The notes below the pieces were generated by a model. That model had not been told where the DNA came from and did not search any database. It saw only the letters and a list, made by a program, of their open reading frames with translations. DNA of 64,000 bases, from assembly GCA_000507305.1 (NCBI GenBank), contig DF239340.1, positions 127,144-191,143 on the forward strand, given 5' to 3'. Source of the DNA: Breviolum minutum Mf 1.05b.01 (Eukaryota > Sar > Dinophyceae > Suessiales > Symbiodiniaceae). Position 1 is the first letter of the stretch; each line of letters opens with the position of its first letter. The translations under genes were made by a program, and so were the position numbers. This document shows positions 9,360 through 18,498 of this stretch, in pieces.

Positions 9360-9445
9360 ATCAACAAAAACCTCGATCAGCTTCCTACTGGTAGTGGGAG
9401 ATGTCACGGAGAAAATCCACCCTACATCCCATACATACATGACTA
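9360..9445. CDS. weak coding-like segment, strand unresolved
   Basis: Plus: KTSISFLLVVGDVTEK. Minus: VDFLRDISHYQ then TAG. Short; both could be chance. Confidence 0.2.
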
Positions 9446-9466
9446 TGGTTCAAAACTATTGGACCC

Positions 9467-9576
9467 ATATGGGTGTTTCCAAAAATAAAGGTACCCCAAA
9501 ATGGACGGTTTATAATGGAAAACCCTATTAAAATGGATGATTTGGGGGTACCACTATTTTCGGAAACATCCATATG
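9467..9576. mobile_element. family I element
   Basis: ATATGGGTGTTTCCAAAAAT and the inverted GGAAACATCCATAT. Internal GGTTTATAATGGAAAACCC. Confidence 0.85.
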
Positions 9577-9736
9577 ACCACCTTTGGCAAACGTTTTTGG
9601 CACCCTTTTTTTAAAGCACAGCTTTTTTTGGGTGAACCCGAATTCTAGCGAACACTTTTAAAGCCTTGGGTTGCTTACTATGATCTCTCAGGTCTCTTGA
9701 ATCGATGGCCCGATTTATTCCTTTTAAAGGAACCCT

Positions 9737-9823
9737 TTAAGGGTTCAAGATTTCCCCACAAACATCTCGATCATCACTTCCCAAAAGGGAGCACCCCCTT
9801 TTTAAAACGCCACTTCCGTAGGA
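9737..9823 (-). CDS. candidate terminal exon
   Basis: Acceptor GGAATTATTTCAG. Reads SYGSGVLKRGCSLLGSDD, then RDVCGEILNP and TAA. A second minus frame (FKAFKQKFGKSSLFSS) is open over 9790-9900. Confidence 0.4.
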   Translation of the reverse strand, partial: SYGSGVLKRGCSLLGSDDRDVCGEILNP

Positions 9824-9996
9824 CTGAAATAATTCCAACACACGAAGAAAACAGCGAGCTTTTGCCGAACTTTTGCTTAAAGGCTTTAAACATTCCGTTT
9901 TTATTGAATTAAATCTATAAATATGGAAAGTGTCTCAAAAATGAAGAGGCCCTCCTAAATCGCCGCCGTTTCAAATGGTTCAATTTGAATAGGTTG

Positions 9997-10284
9997 CTAC
10001 AACCGATTTTTGCGGGGCGATGTCTTATCATAAGTTATCGTTTGGGATGTTCCCTCTCCCAGTGGCCAATGCAATTTTTTCAGAAATCCCCTACTAAAAC
10101 TGTAGCAATCCCGGTGGTGGAGGGACCCTTTTTTGCATCCCCAAAAACATAGGAACCGTGCTAAACCCTTTGAAATAAACATGAAGATGTCGGACTTTGG
10201 AAGACTTTCCACCTTGAAGGGAAACAAAAATACATCCTGAAAAAAAAAACACTCAAAAAACCGCTGGAAGTTTTTGGCCGCCAT
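9997..10284 (-). CDS. long open segment, weak
   Basis: 95 codons open on minus (GLARFLCFWGCKKGSLHH near the middle). The plus strand offers KTVAIPVVEGPFFASPK after a GCAATTTTTTCAG acceptor at 10082. Strand and reality uncertain. Confidence 0.25.
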   Translation of the reverse strand: MAAKNFQRFFECFFFQDVFLFPFKVESLPKSDIFMFISKGLARFLCFWGCKKGSLHHRDCYSFSRGFLKKLHWPLGEGTSQTITYDKTSPRKNRL

Positions 10285-10636
10285 TTTTAGTCCGGTTGGT
10301 TTCCGAGGTTCACCATCTTTTTTTCAAGGGTGAATTTCATCATCTAATTTTGGAACCACCATTCGAAAAAATGGTTCATTGTTGGTTTGGGGCCCGAGTG
10401 TTTGGATTCCTGGAATCCCCAAAAGTGAAAGTGATTGTTACTTGGGGCACCAATTTACCATTCCTTTAAAAAAAAGATCTCCAAAAAAAAACAAAAACCT
10501 CTTTTTCCACCATTCCATCCATCCCCGAAAAAAAAAAATGTTAAAAAAAAACCTTTGTCCATTTCCCACCTTTTCCGCAAAAACAACAACAAGAACACAT
10601 CACGACTCGACTCGAATCCTGGCACCGGATCTTTAC

Positions 10637-10726
10637 GAATCCTCAGAGGCGATGAAAAGCCAGCGAAGAAAACCTTTCCCCAAAAAGCCTTCCATCATTG
10701 CGGGGGCGGTAAAAATCAGTACAACC
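10637..10726 (-). CDS. candidate exon, hydrophobic (90 bp)
   Basis: Acceptor GTTCAATTTCTAG|G and donor GATTC|GTAAAG. Reads VVLIFTAPAMMEGFLGKG, then FLRWLFIASED: a likely membrane or buried segment. A 144-codon plus-strand frame across the same DNA is judged a shadow because it has no matching splice sites. Confidence 0.55.
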
Positions 10727-11001
10727 CTAGAAATTGAACATGGATTGGTATACCAAGCATTTTTTAGATACCAACGATATTTGGATACCAAGGGTCTGGA
10801 AAAGGTTTTTTAGTTCCTTTCCCAAAAGCCCTGGCATTTACCATTTTCCCGGTATCAAAAGCTAAAATTTCAGGGAGGTGTAGATCCTTTTTTTTGGTGG
10901 CATGTATAATTGTATAATCTAAATCTTTCGCGCTGGTAGCTTTCACCAAAAAAAAAACAAAAACAAAGAAGGTATCAGGCCGAAAGTATCATATTTGGTT
11001 C

Positions 11002-11116
11002 TATATGGATGTTTCCAAAAACAAGGGTACCCCCAAATCATCCATTTTAATAGGGTTTTCCTTTATAAACCATCCATTTTGGGGTACCCCCCCTATTTTC
11101 GGAAACACCCATATAT
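11002..11116. mobile_element. family I element, inverted orientation
   Basis: TATATGGATGTTTCC...GGAAACACCCATATA with the internal CCATTTTAATAGGGTTTTCC. Confidence 0.85.
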
Positions 11117-11224
11117 ATTTCTATATCATATCTTTGGCTGCGTGAAAAATTGTGTGTGTGTGTGTGTAAAATCCTTCAGTTTTATGGTGGATGGATATTT
11201 TTGGTGCCACACATTTTTTATCAG

Positions 11225-11363
11225 CATGGCCACATCGGCACAGCCACCTCTAGAGTTTGACTCCCTGAAGTCCCCCGAAAATCCCGGAAGTTCCAACATC
11301 TTCGCCCTTGATTTCAATGGTGGTGGTGCTTGGAAAACAAGCCTTGGACCTATGGGGTTTCAA
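11225..11363 (+). CDS. candidate exon
   Basis: Acceptor CACATTTTTTATCAG|C and donor TTTCAA|GTAACT. Reads MATSAQPPLEFDSLKSPE, then NPGSSNIFALDFNGGGAW. A minus frame (KMLELPGFSGDFRESNS, continuing to 11126) is also open, so strand is not settled. Confidence 0.4.
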
Positions 11364-11532
11364 GTAACTTTTCAAGGGGCGTTTGTCATGTTAAACTTCA
11401 GGGTCCGGTAACATGGATTCGGAAAACCCCCTGAGTCGTCATGGATGGGACTGGAAGATTCGATTCGGCTTCCGAATTTGGCAACGTTCGGCCAAAAAAA
11501 CAGGGGCGCTTTTCCTTGTTTGTTCGTTTCAG

Positions 11533-11688
11533 GGTCCCGGGTACATCCTTAGATTTTCGGAAAGCAATGTTGCCAACAAGATGGTTTGCGGTTGGAGAGG
11601 ATTGATGGGCCAACAAATGCATGCCCAAAATGGTGCCGACCTGAAAGCGGATTGCAACATTCATATACAAGCAATAACTTCAAAATGA
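11533..11688 (+). CDS. candidate exon
   Basis: Acceptor CTTGTTTGTTCGTTTCAG. Reads GPGYILRFSESNVANKM, then VCGWRGLMGQQMHAQNG and ends ...IQAITSK TGA. The minus strand is open over 11398-11670 (VAIRFQVGTILGMHLL) with its own CTTTCAG acceptor. Strand uncertain. Confidence 0.4.
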   Translation, partial: GPGYILRFSESNVANKMVCGWRGLMGQQMHAQNGADLKADCNIHIQAITSK

Positions 11689-11832
11689 CGCCTGGAAAAC
11701 CAAGATCCCGCCAACAAAAGAACGTCCGCGGCATTTTCTTGGGAAAGGATCTTTCCCTTTTCAGAGTGATCTTTTTTTTAAAGAAAACATCATGTTTTTT
11801 TCCCTGAGTCTATCAGTGTCAATCGGGGAAAA

Positions 11833-12123
11833 TCAGTGAATTTCTGTCACAAAGAACCGGGATTTTTGCCGAAACTGACAAGATGTAAATTTGGAGTCCC
11901 AACAACCTACCGAGAAAAAACACCAAACCTCAGGAGGTATTCGCCTGGATGTCATCTTGGTATCCCCAAGGCTCCACCACTCCCCTGGGTAGGTCCCGAA
12001 CCGCACTGGTGGTTCGCTAGGCTCAAAAGGCCCGGGCAGCAAAGGATACGGAAAAAACTCCTCCTGAAATCCAGGGAGCTCTCTTTCAGGGAGGCTACTC
12101 CAAAAATACGACCCAAAAACGAC
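11833..12123 (-). CDS. candidate exon(s), Pro/Glu-rich, gene 3' end
   Basis: Acceptor CCCGGTGTTTTTCAG at 12126-12124. Reads VVFGSYFWSSLPERELPG, then FQEEFFPYPLLPGPFEP and GTYPGEWWSLGDTKMTS. It can read through to TGA at 11833, or lose an in-frame 54-bp intron starting at donor CCTGAG|GTTTGG (11928). In phase with the exon at 12219-12302. Confidence 0.5.
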   Translation of the reverse strand, partial: VVFGSYFWSSLPERELPGFQEEFFPYPLLPGPFEPSEPPVRFGTYPGEWWSLGDTKMTSRRIPPEVWCFFSVGCWDSKFTSCQFRQKSRFFVTEIH

Positions 12124-12218
12124 CTGAAAAACACCGGGTTTTTTTTGGGGGGGAGGTTCTTTTATCATCAACCAACCGGATACGTGTCACAATATGTATT
12201 TGTTATATGAAAAGCTGT

Positions 12219-12302
12219 AGTTTGTTGTATACTTTTAACTTAAGATCTTCGAAGCCTAAAATATATCCGTCGGATGGTGAAACGGCTCGAGGCATGACAT
12301 GG
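12219..12302 (-). CDS. candidate exon upstream of 11833-12123
   Basis: Acceptor GGTTGCGGTTTTTCAG. Reads HVMPRAVSPSDGYILGFE then DLKLK before donor AAA|GTATAC. Phase 0 on both sides of a roughly 95-bp intron joins it to the next exon. Without splicing it ends at TAA 12203. Confidence 0.5.
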
Positions 12303-12494
12303 CTGAAAAACCGCAACCTGAGAGTCCACCCTCCCTCCCCCCCAAAAAAAAAAAACGAACATCTGATTTCTGAGACAAGAGGTTTTTATTCAAAGATTCC
12401 AAAAACATCTCATGGGACAAAAGAAACAAAAAAAATCAGCGTTCTCCGAAGATCTTCCCAAACAAAGCACCGGTGCCATTGTTTTTCAAAAAAA

Positions 12495-12571
12495 AAATGG
12501 AGAAGATCTTCCTGTAGCCTTATTTTTGCGGACGTTCCAAGTCAAATTCATCATGTCATCATGTCTGTACC
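12495..12571 (-). CDS. exon downstream of family F introner
   Basis: After acceptor ACTGGAG|GG this reads YRHDDMMNLTWNVRKNK, then ATGRSSP. It is the only one of three frames that stays open, and it is the frame dictated by the exon at 12668-12805. Confidence 0.5.
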
Positions 12572-12677
12572 CTCCAGTAAACTAACATGGCAATAGAAAT
12601 TCACCTTTTCCAATAGGAAATACATCTTCATTCATGGTGGATTTTTCCATTGCTATGCTTACTTTACCGGAGGGTAT
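12568..12677 (-). mobile_element. family F element acting as an intron
   Basis: TIRs TACCCTCCAGTAAACTAAC and inverted GCTTACTTTACCGGAGGGTA, flanked by TA. Predicted intron 12572-12667: donor CTCCG|GTAAAG lies in one TIR and acceptor ACTGGAG|GG in the other. The flanking exons rejoin in phase. Confidence 0.7.
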
Positions 12678-12805
12678 GTCGGTTTTGACCATTTCCCCCA
12701 ACTTCCAGAGATTCATCATCTGCTCCTTGATGGGCTGTCGTTCACCACCCAGGTCTTCCTCCAGCTGCCTTGGAGTTTTCACGGGAAATGAACTGGGATG
12801 ATTTT
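12668..12805 (-). CDS. candidate exon, charged helical
   Basis: Acceptor AGTAACCCCAG (just past the family H element). Reads NQNHPSSFPVKTPRQLEE, then DLGGERQPIKEQMMNLW and KLGEMVKTD. It looks like an amphipathic or coiled segment. It ends inside the family F TIR at GTAAAG. No family recognised. Confidence 0.6.
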
Positions 12806-12819
12806 GGTTCAACTGGGGT

Positions 12820-12972
12820 TACTTGGAGGATCATGCCATTTAGTAAGTGGTTAATAACCATGGTGATCGTAAGTCCCCTAAATGGGGTTATTCCCCTTCC
12901 AAATGGCCTAAATGGCTTACAAATATGGGTTACTACAGTAACCACTTACTAACTGGGATGATCCTCCAAGTA
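12820..12972. mobile_element. family H element, full length
   Basis: TACTTGGAGGATCATGCCA with inverted end TGGGATGATCCTCCAAGTA. Followed by a 16-bp spacer and a family J element; the same arrangement recurs inverted at 56.7-56.9 kb. Confidence 0.9.
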
Positions 12973-12982
12973 CATGATACAA

Positions 12983-13134
12983 ATCAACTAGTGGTAAATT
13001 TTTGGTTTGGGGCGTTTGGTGGTTTGGATTCCAAATCGAATCCCCGAAAATAAAAAAGGGATTCTTTTACTTAAGGGCACCCGATTCGAATCCCAAACCG
13101 CCGGGCCCCAAACCAACAACTAACCATTAGTTGA
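12983..13134. mobile_element. family J palindromic element
   Basis: Long inverted arms: AACTAGTGGTAAATTTTTGG..., GATTCCAAATCGAATCCCC, then CAAACCGCCGGGCCCCAAAC...CCATTAGTTG. Confidence 0.85.
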
Positions 13135-13189
13135 GGAAACCTCCCCCCCCAAAAAAAAAAAAACAAGGAATGTCATCTTCAGGTTTCCT

Positions 13190-13345
13190 TTGAGCCACAA
13201 AAAAAACTCTTACTTTCCATTGAATCCTGGTTGTTTAATGACGGGATCCTTATGTCATGGTTTATTGTAATCCCCATATAACTGGGTAGGATTTCATCCC
13301 CAAAAAAAACTAAACAACCAGATTTGTTTCATTGCCCATTTTAGT
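13190..13345. mobile_element. family E element
   Basis: TTTGAGCCACAAAAAAAAC, CATTGAATCCTGGTTGTTTA, GACGGGATCC, CCCCATATAACTGGGTAGG, ending TTTCATTGCC. Confidence 0.85.
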
Positions 13346-13590
13346 GTTGCACAGATGTTCTTTCCCTGAAATTGCCTGATACTCCTCTGGAAAATGAACC
13401 GAGCATCGCAGAACGATGATGACTGTATCATGGGATACCAATGGGTTTTCATAAGCCCTTAATAACGTTAGGGGGGGGGAGGTTGACCAGCCATGATATT
13501 ATGTAGAGGCATTCGGAAACAATTGTCCTTTTCTTCCAAAATGAATTTAATGAACCCGAAGTCATGATCTTGAAACCCAAGGATGTTTAC

Positions 13591-13746
13591 AGAGATATCT
13601 CTTGCTGAATACACTCTCCGTATTTCTTTTGTACATTATCAACATAGCCCCGTGTCTCCAATTCAAACGAACATCTTGCCCAAACCATTTCACTGATGCT
13701 GGGCCCACCAGACCCGGCCGCGATATCTCTAGTGATGTCTTCCGGC
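13591..13746 (-). CDS. strong candidate exon (156 bp)
   Basis: Acceptor GACGATTTTTGCGCAG|G and donor CTCT|GTAAAC. Reads PEDITRDIAAGSGGPSIS, then EMVWARCSFELETRGYV and NVQKKYGECIQQEISL. Balanced soluble composition. No family recognised. If unspliced it stops at TAA immediately after. Confidence 0.65.
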
Positions 13747-13879
13747 CTGCGCAAAAATCGTCAACAAAAAACACTCACTGACACATACTGCCGGTAGGAA
13801 CTAAGCCTCTCAACTCTCACCAACCTAAAATCAGGTATGTGTATATACATACCTAGAACCCAAATGACCCCCGTTGTTT

Positions 13880-14045
13880 TGGGGGGGGGGTTGGACCGGC
13901 TCAATTTTATGCGTTGAATCTTCCAAAATATGCGGCCCCATTTGGGTTCTGGGTATCTACAGATTCCCAACAAATTCTCATGACAAATCACTAGTACCTC
14001 ACTTTGTTGGTTTGGAGTCATATTAAAATCTCTTTTGTAAGTCAT
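13880..14045 (-). CDS. possible exon
   Basis: Minus frame RDFNMTPNQQSEVLVICH, then RYPEPKWGRIFWKIQRI. Splice sites not clear. Confidence 0.3.
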
Positions 14046-14323
14046 CCATGGTTTTTTAGTTTATAAATATAATATATATATATATATCATGAGATTCAAC
14101 ATGTACAAATTCACCACCTCACCTGACCTCCAAACATGTCACTGGTGTCTTATTCTAACATCTCAAAAAACAAATGACCTTCACTGTCCTTCTGCGGCCT
14201 AAGAAATTTTCTATACCGACCCAGCATAGCAACTCATTCGAAGGCAAGATTCGGCCATGTTTTTTTTCCCTTGATGTTTGAGCCAAGCTGTACAAAACCT
14301 TCAGCAAAAACCAAAAAAAACGA

Positions 14324-14480
14324 CTAAACCCCCTCCAGACTCTGCCTCCCTTTCGGCTTTTTGGGAGTTTCTGGTCTGTATTTGTATTGTGGTTTGCCAG
14401 TATTGCGCCACTGAGATGATGGCATCCCTTTGGCGGGATCTTTAGTTGTGCTCGCGTGGATGTGTTTTTTGTATGCAGAT
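14324..14480 (-). CDS. candidate exon, basic low-complexity
   Basis: Minus frame HIHASTTKDPAKGMPSS, then QWRNTGKPQYKYRPETP and KKPKGRQSLEGV, TAG at 14324-14326. Lys/Pro/Gln-rich, probably disordered. Confidence 0.45.
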
Positions 14481-14647
14481 TATGTCAATGATTCCAGGGG
14501 TATCTTGGCTCAGTATTTGGGTGTGTTTCAAAATTGTTTGGCCCTTGTTTGGCCCTCCCAATTAGAAAAACTGTGGTTTCTTCTATACTCAAAATGAACC
14601 GTTCTTTTTTACTTGAGGCACACCCGTTTGCTGAAAACATCCATCAA

Positions 14648-14730
14648 ATTCGCCTTGAAACCCAAAAAACACGGAGAAAAAAATCAAGGAAAAAACGCCA
14701 GGCTTCATCCAACTTTAATGACCAGTCAAC
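14648..14730 (-). CDS. exon downstream of family M introner
   Basis: Starts after the acceptor GGGGTAG at 14731 and reads VDWSLKLDEAWRFFLDFF then LRVFWVSRR. Phase 0, continuous with the exon at 14845-14889. Confidence 0.45.
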
Positions 14731-14846
14731 CTACCCCCATGTAAGGTAACCCCCATGAGAAACAAAGCCTTAAGAAGGGGTTATTAACCATAGTTGTTCC
14801 CTTAATAAGGCCTTATTGTTCGGTTTTATTTCTCATGGGGGTACCT
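14729..14846 (-). mobile_element. family M element with AGGT target duplication, acting as an intron
   Basis: Element 14733-14842 has TIRs ACCCCCATG / CATGGGGGT and is flanked by the 4-bp duplication AGGT (ACCT on plus, 14729-14732 and 14843-14846). Left AG|GT gives the donor and right AG|GT gives the acceptor, so intron 14731-14844 splices out to leave the intact target. Confidence 0.75.
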
Positions 14847-14889
14847 GCCAACACGGGGGGCCCCGGTTAACTGGCCATCCCCAAACCTG
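14845..14889 (-). CDS. short exon upstream of family M introner
   Basis: Acceptor TGGTCTTTGTCTGCAG and donor GGCAG|GTACCC. Reads VWGWPVNRGPPCWQ. Phase 0 at both ends. Confidence 0.45.
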
Positions 14890-14935
14890 CAGACAAAGAC
14901 CAGCTTCTGTCGCTGGCGCTCGGTTAAGACCTGCG

Positions 14936-15030
14936 TTTAAAACGGGTCTTTCGGGCGGCTTTGCTGCGAAACGTCCATGTGAATTGGACCTCCACATTCC
15001 CACCAAAACATGGCAATCAAGTGGGTGATA
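14936..15030 (-). CDS. candidate exon downstream of family B introner
   Basis: After acceptor ATCAACAG|T: ITHLIAMFWWECGGPIHM, then DVSQQSRPKDPF, TAA or donor GTTTTA. It continues in phase from 15137-15210. A second frame (HPLDCHVLVGMWRSNSHG) is open across the same join. Confidence 0.5.
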
Positions 15031-15140
15031 CTGTTGATGGTTCAGAAATCCGGCTAACCAGTTGATATGGTAAATATCCCGTTATTTATAGGGTTTCATA
15101 CATCCCAGGTGGTTGTTTGGGATTTCTTCCATCAACAGTA
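15029..15140 (-). mobile_element. family B element acting as an intron
   Basis: TA-flanked TIRs CTGTTGATGG / CCATCAACAG. Predicted intron 15031-15136: donor AATACT|GTTGATGG, acceptor ATCAACAG|TA. The reading frame is open and coding-like on both sides. Confidence 0.7.
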
Positions 15141-15215
15141 TTTCCGGTCTTCGGAGGCCAATTTTGTCCGATTTCTTCCATTCCTTTGTTATTTTTTCCG
15201 GGTCGGGAAAAGAAT
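15137..15215 (-). CDS. candidate exon upstream of family B introner
   Basis: Reads FPDPEKITKEWKKSDKIG then LRRPEI, interrupted by the family B element, then LITHLIAMF. Lys-rich, soluble-looking. No family recognised. Confidence 0.5.
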
Positions 15216-15835
15216 CGCCCCCGTTTAAAGGAAAACACAAAAGAATACAAAGCTTGATTTAGTCGGATTCAAAGTTGAGCCGATGGGGAACCAGGTCAGA
15301 AAAAAACATATACACTTAAAACTTTGAAAAAGGGCTCGGTTGCTCGTTCAAACACCAACCCCACCCCTATCCCCAAGTTATTGAAGAGTGTGAAAAAAAT
15401 ATCTTCCAAGAAGCCTTCCGATGTTTCTTGGGTGTTTGGATAAAAATTCATGCATGGCATGATGTCCTACCTCGGATTCCTGCATGGTCCTTGCATGATC
15501 TCAGCTTCCGGTTTGGCTTGCCGAAGAATGGAGAAATCAAAACTCAACTACTCAAATCAAAATGCACTCTGCTAATGTTATATACAAATACTGGGCAAAT
15601 ACTTGTTTACAATGCATAGATATATAAATATACATATACATAATATGTATATGTATTATGTGTATATATATACATATGTATATCCGGCTACATCACCTAT
15701 AAATCTTAGATTCTGATTTTTGTTCTGCCTTCTTCGCCAGCGGCACCAGTGTGCCGAGTATCCGTGGCCTGGGAAAAAATGGCGGGTCAGAAACTAAGAT
15801 CACGTTGCATCAAAAAAAGAAAGAAAAACAACTGA
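15216..15835. other. stretch without a supported gene
   Basis: A short plus frame with HDVLPRIPAWSLHDLS near 15460 lacks splice support. A palindromic (TATACA)n tract lies at 15618-15682. Confidence 0.35.
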
Positions 15836-15955
15836 AATACAGTTGATGGAAGAAAGAAATCCCAAACAAAAAAAACCGTTTGGATGCATAAAAACCTTGT
15901 TAATCATGGGATAAGCTACCTATTAACTGGTGAAGGATTTCTTCCATCAACATTA
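15836..15955. mobile_element. family B element
   Basis: ATACAGTTGATGGAAGAAA...TTTCTTCCATCAAC ends and a CTACCTATTAACTGGTG core. Confidence 0.75.
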
Positions 15956-16272
15956 TGATTGTAAAGTGTGATCTTTGCTTTTTGTTTACTTTGAAAAGAT
16001 ATTTCGCAACAGACTGAATATACTCTTGAAACAGCGGGAATTTCCACCAAAATGCTCAAAATGCTCACCTGAACGTGTTTAAACTGACTTCGTTTCAGCA
16101 GGCTGCTAACCAAGGCACCACTAGCCAACAGGAACATCTGAAGCAGATGATCCGTGATTTAAGGTTTGGGATGTTTGGGCTATTTTTTTGGTGGCCAGGG
16201 TGGGTTGCAAGCAAGGTCTTGGGTTTTTTGTTGCTGGAGAAAAAAAAAAACAGCCAATCCTTCCATACACAG

Positions 16273-16376
16273 GAAATGGCTGAGCCTGACCCCCCGGCAG
16301 CCATTCAGAGACCACGAGATTTGGCATCCACACATGTTGCAGATGTAGAAGCGGAAGATCCTTCCTGGCACAGAAT
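16273..16376 (+). CDS. candidate exon, acidic
   Basis: Acceptor CAATCCTTCCATACACAG and donor AGAAT|GTAGAG. Reads EMAEPDPPAAIQRPRDLA, then STHVADVEAEDPSWHR. Minus frames over 16180-16584 are open too (DFYLEDETGHRPLPPPT; FRFYICNMCGCQIS), so one of the two strands is a shadow. Confidence 0.45.
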
Positions 16377-16399
16377 GTAGAGGTTGACAATCCCAACCA

Positions 16400-17500
16400 G
16401 CCGTGGGTGGTGGAAGAGGGCGATGCCCGGTTTCATCTTCCAAATAGAAATCAGACACAACGGTGATGGCGACCATCCTTTCAAATCTTTTTGGGGGTAA
16501 AGAAGCGACAACAAAACGAAAATTAAATCCAACTGGCGACCCAAAAATGCCCCAAAAACATGGAAAGTTGTTAGTTTTTGACACGTGAAATTGATGTCAA
16601 CCGCACAAAAAAACAGGAAATCACCTTTCTTGGAATCAACTCCTACTGTACATTCCTTCATCTTCACAGCTTTTCACTGTGGAACCAGCTGCTGGAACCA
16701 AGTCCAAAAGTAATAAGAACAATAATGATAAAATGATAATAAGAAGAAGAATACTGATAAAATCAAGAAGAAGAAAAAGAATTGAGCAAAAGTTTGTTAC
16801 ATACATATCAGTGCTGAAAAAAAACAGCTCCAAAAAATGACCCCCTTTTCCTTTTTTCCTTTTCGTCAAGGGCGTTGAGCTCCAACGAGGTTAAAGAAAA
16901 GCGGCGCTCGAGTTGGTCATTTCCAAGCTGAAAATCCTCTGAACAAAAAAATGCCAAAAATATGCCAAGAGGTGGCATGTTTCACCACCAGTGATTAACA
17001 GCAAATTTTCTGGAATGTATCAGTTCTATGGTCTGACAGATCAGCAAAATCCTGAACTCCTTTGAGAAACCACCATTTTATAGACAATCATGATCTCCAA
17101 TTATTTGAATTTGACGAAAAAGTGCACAGCTTTGCGTTTCTTGTGCTCTTGATGTGAAACTGACTGTGAAACTCATCCTCCCCAAACAAAAAACCTGAGA
17201 TCAAGTCACAAGGTATGGTATAATTCCACCAGCCAAAAGATATTGACTATATATAGGTTTAGGGGTTTTAGGGTTTTGGGTTTCGGCAAAATCTTGCCAC
17301 TTGAAAGAAAATCCTACCTAGTATAACTCCTACCTTTAAAGGCTATGCTTTAAAAAAACTCGGATCTCGACCCAATCTACTCAACCCAGTGGCCAGCGGA
17401 GCCCCAAATATCCGAAAAAAACATGTCAGCTGGACCGACGTAGTACATGCCCATGCTCCTGCAGCTATTGAAACATATCTCTCTGCCTTTGGAAAAAGCA
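16400..17500. other. stretch without a clear gene
   Basis: (AAG/AAT)n-like A-rich region at 16705-16790. Minus open frame at 16305-16667 of doubtful status. TTTAGGG-like motifs near 17265-17285 (TTTAGGGGTTTTAGGG) are a single short run. Confidence 0.3.
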
Positions 17501-18330
17501 ACTATTGAAGCATTTAATACTTAACGTCACCTTTTCCAAAAAAAATTGATGGGGGAATATTGATGATTCTAGGTGAACTATCAGAATACACCTTGAATTC
17601 AAATTCAATCATTGTTTTTGGGCACGTTCTATTGGCACCCCGGCTATATGACCACCTTTGATATGTAAAGGCACTGCAAATTATATAGAGTGGATTTGAA
17701 AGATCAACCAGTGGCAAACTGACGACGACGGTCCTTTTTGACAGCGGACCCTTGCCATGGTATGCGAAACATGCAGTCTATGAAAACATACCCCCCCAAA
17801 AAAATGAACATGTCTCCAAAAAAGGGACCCTTTCCAAAGGAAAAATTGACAGTTTTCCAACTTTTGCAGGGGTATTTTTCCTCAGGTTTTCAGGGGAGGA
17901 GTATTTTGGACGAATGAAAATTTGTCCCGCAGTTGATATGACAAACATTCTATTAAAACTACAGTGCTGCTCCACACCAGCCAGCTGTCAAATGCTTCAC
18001 TCAAGTTTGTGTGTCAACAATATGTAGGGTACCATGACACGATACGGTGCATAGAGTCTTCCCCCTACCAATAATGAGCAAAACTTGGTTGATCTATCCC
18101 ATCCAAACAACAACAAAAAATCCCCCTGAGGTTCAGAAATCTTCATGAATCAGTCCGGTACCCTCCCTGAAATCTTCACCGCAAAAGTTTCTCAAAAATA
18201 TGGTGCTTGGAAGACGGTTCACCAAAAGGCCTATTTTCAGGTGCTTTTTTGCAGTTAGAATCTTCGTTTCAGGAACGGGTAGCTATCAACTCAAAGGGTG
18301 TCGGTTGGATGGAGACCCTTACCCTGACCC
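17500..18330. other. mostly non-coding
   Basis: Open frames at 17752-18027 (plus) and 17778-17975 (minus) are weak. A GGGTACCCTCCCTGAAATC fragment near 18160 suggests remnants of family C. Confidence 0.3.
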
Positions 18331-18336
18331 TAACGC

Positions 18337-18418
18337 GTGGACCCAAGTTTTTCGTTTTTTTCGTTTGAACAAAAGCTGGAAAAAAGCCACAAAGGGTACC
18401 CAACCTTGAGAGTTTCTT
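18337..18418 (+). CDS. left half of an open frame split by a family C element
   Basis: Reads FEQKLEKSHKGYPTLRVSL. If the element at 18419-18498 plus one TA is removed, the frame runs on into NPKSVFVAHISISAKSL. The minus strand is also open over the restored join. Confidence 0.35.
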
Positions 18419-18498
18419 TACCCTCCCTGAAACTAACATTTTTGCCCCTAGAAATGGATGGTTCAGTGGCGTTTGCTGTTAGTTTCAGGGAGGGTAAA
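18419..18498. mobile_element. family C element, full length
   Basis: TACCCTCCCTGAAACTAAC with inverted TGTTAGTTTCAGGGAGGGTA, TA-flanked; 80 bp. Confidence 0.9.

Noticed and set aside
10379..10813. 144-codon plus-strand frame
   Set aside because: Contains A-rich low-complexity stretches; a minus exon with both splice sites (10,637-10,726) lies antisense to it.
17255..17290. TTTAGGG-like telomere repeat
   Set aside because: Only two or three imperfect units; no array.
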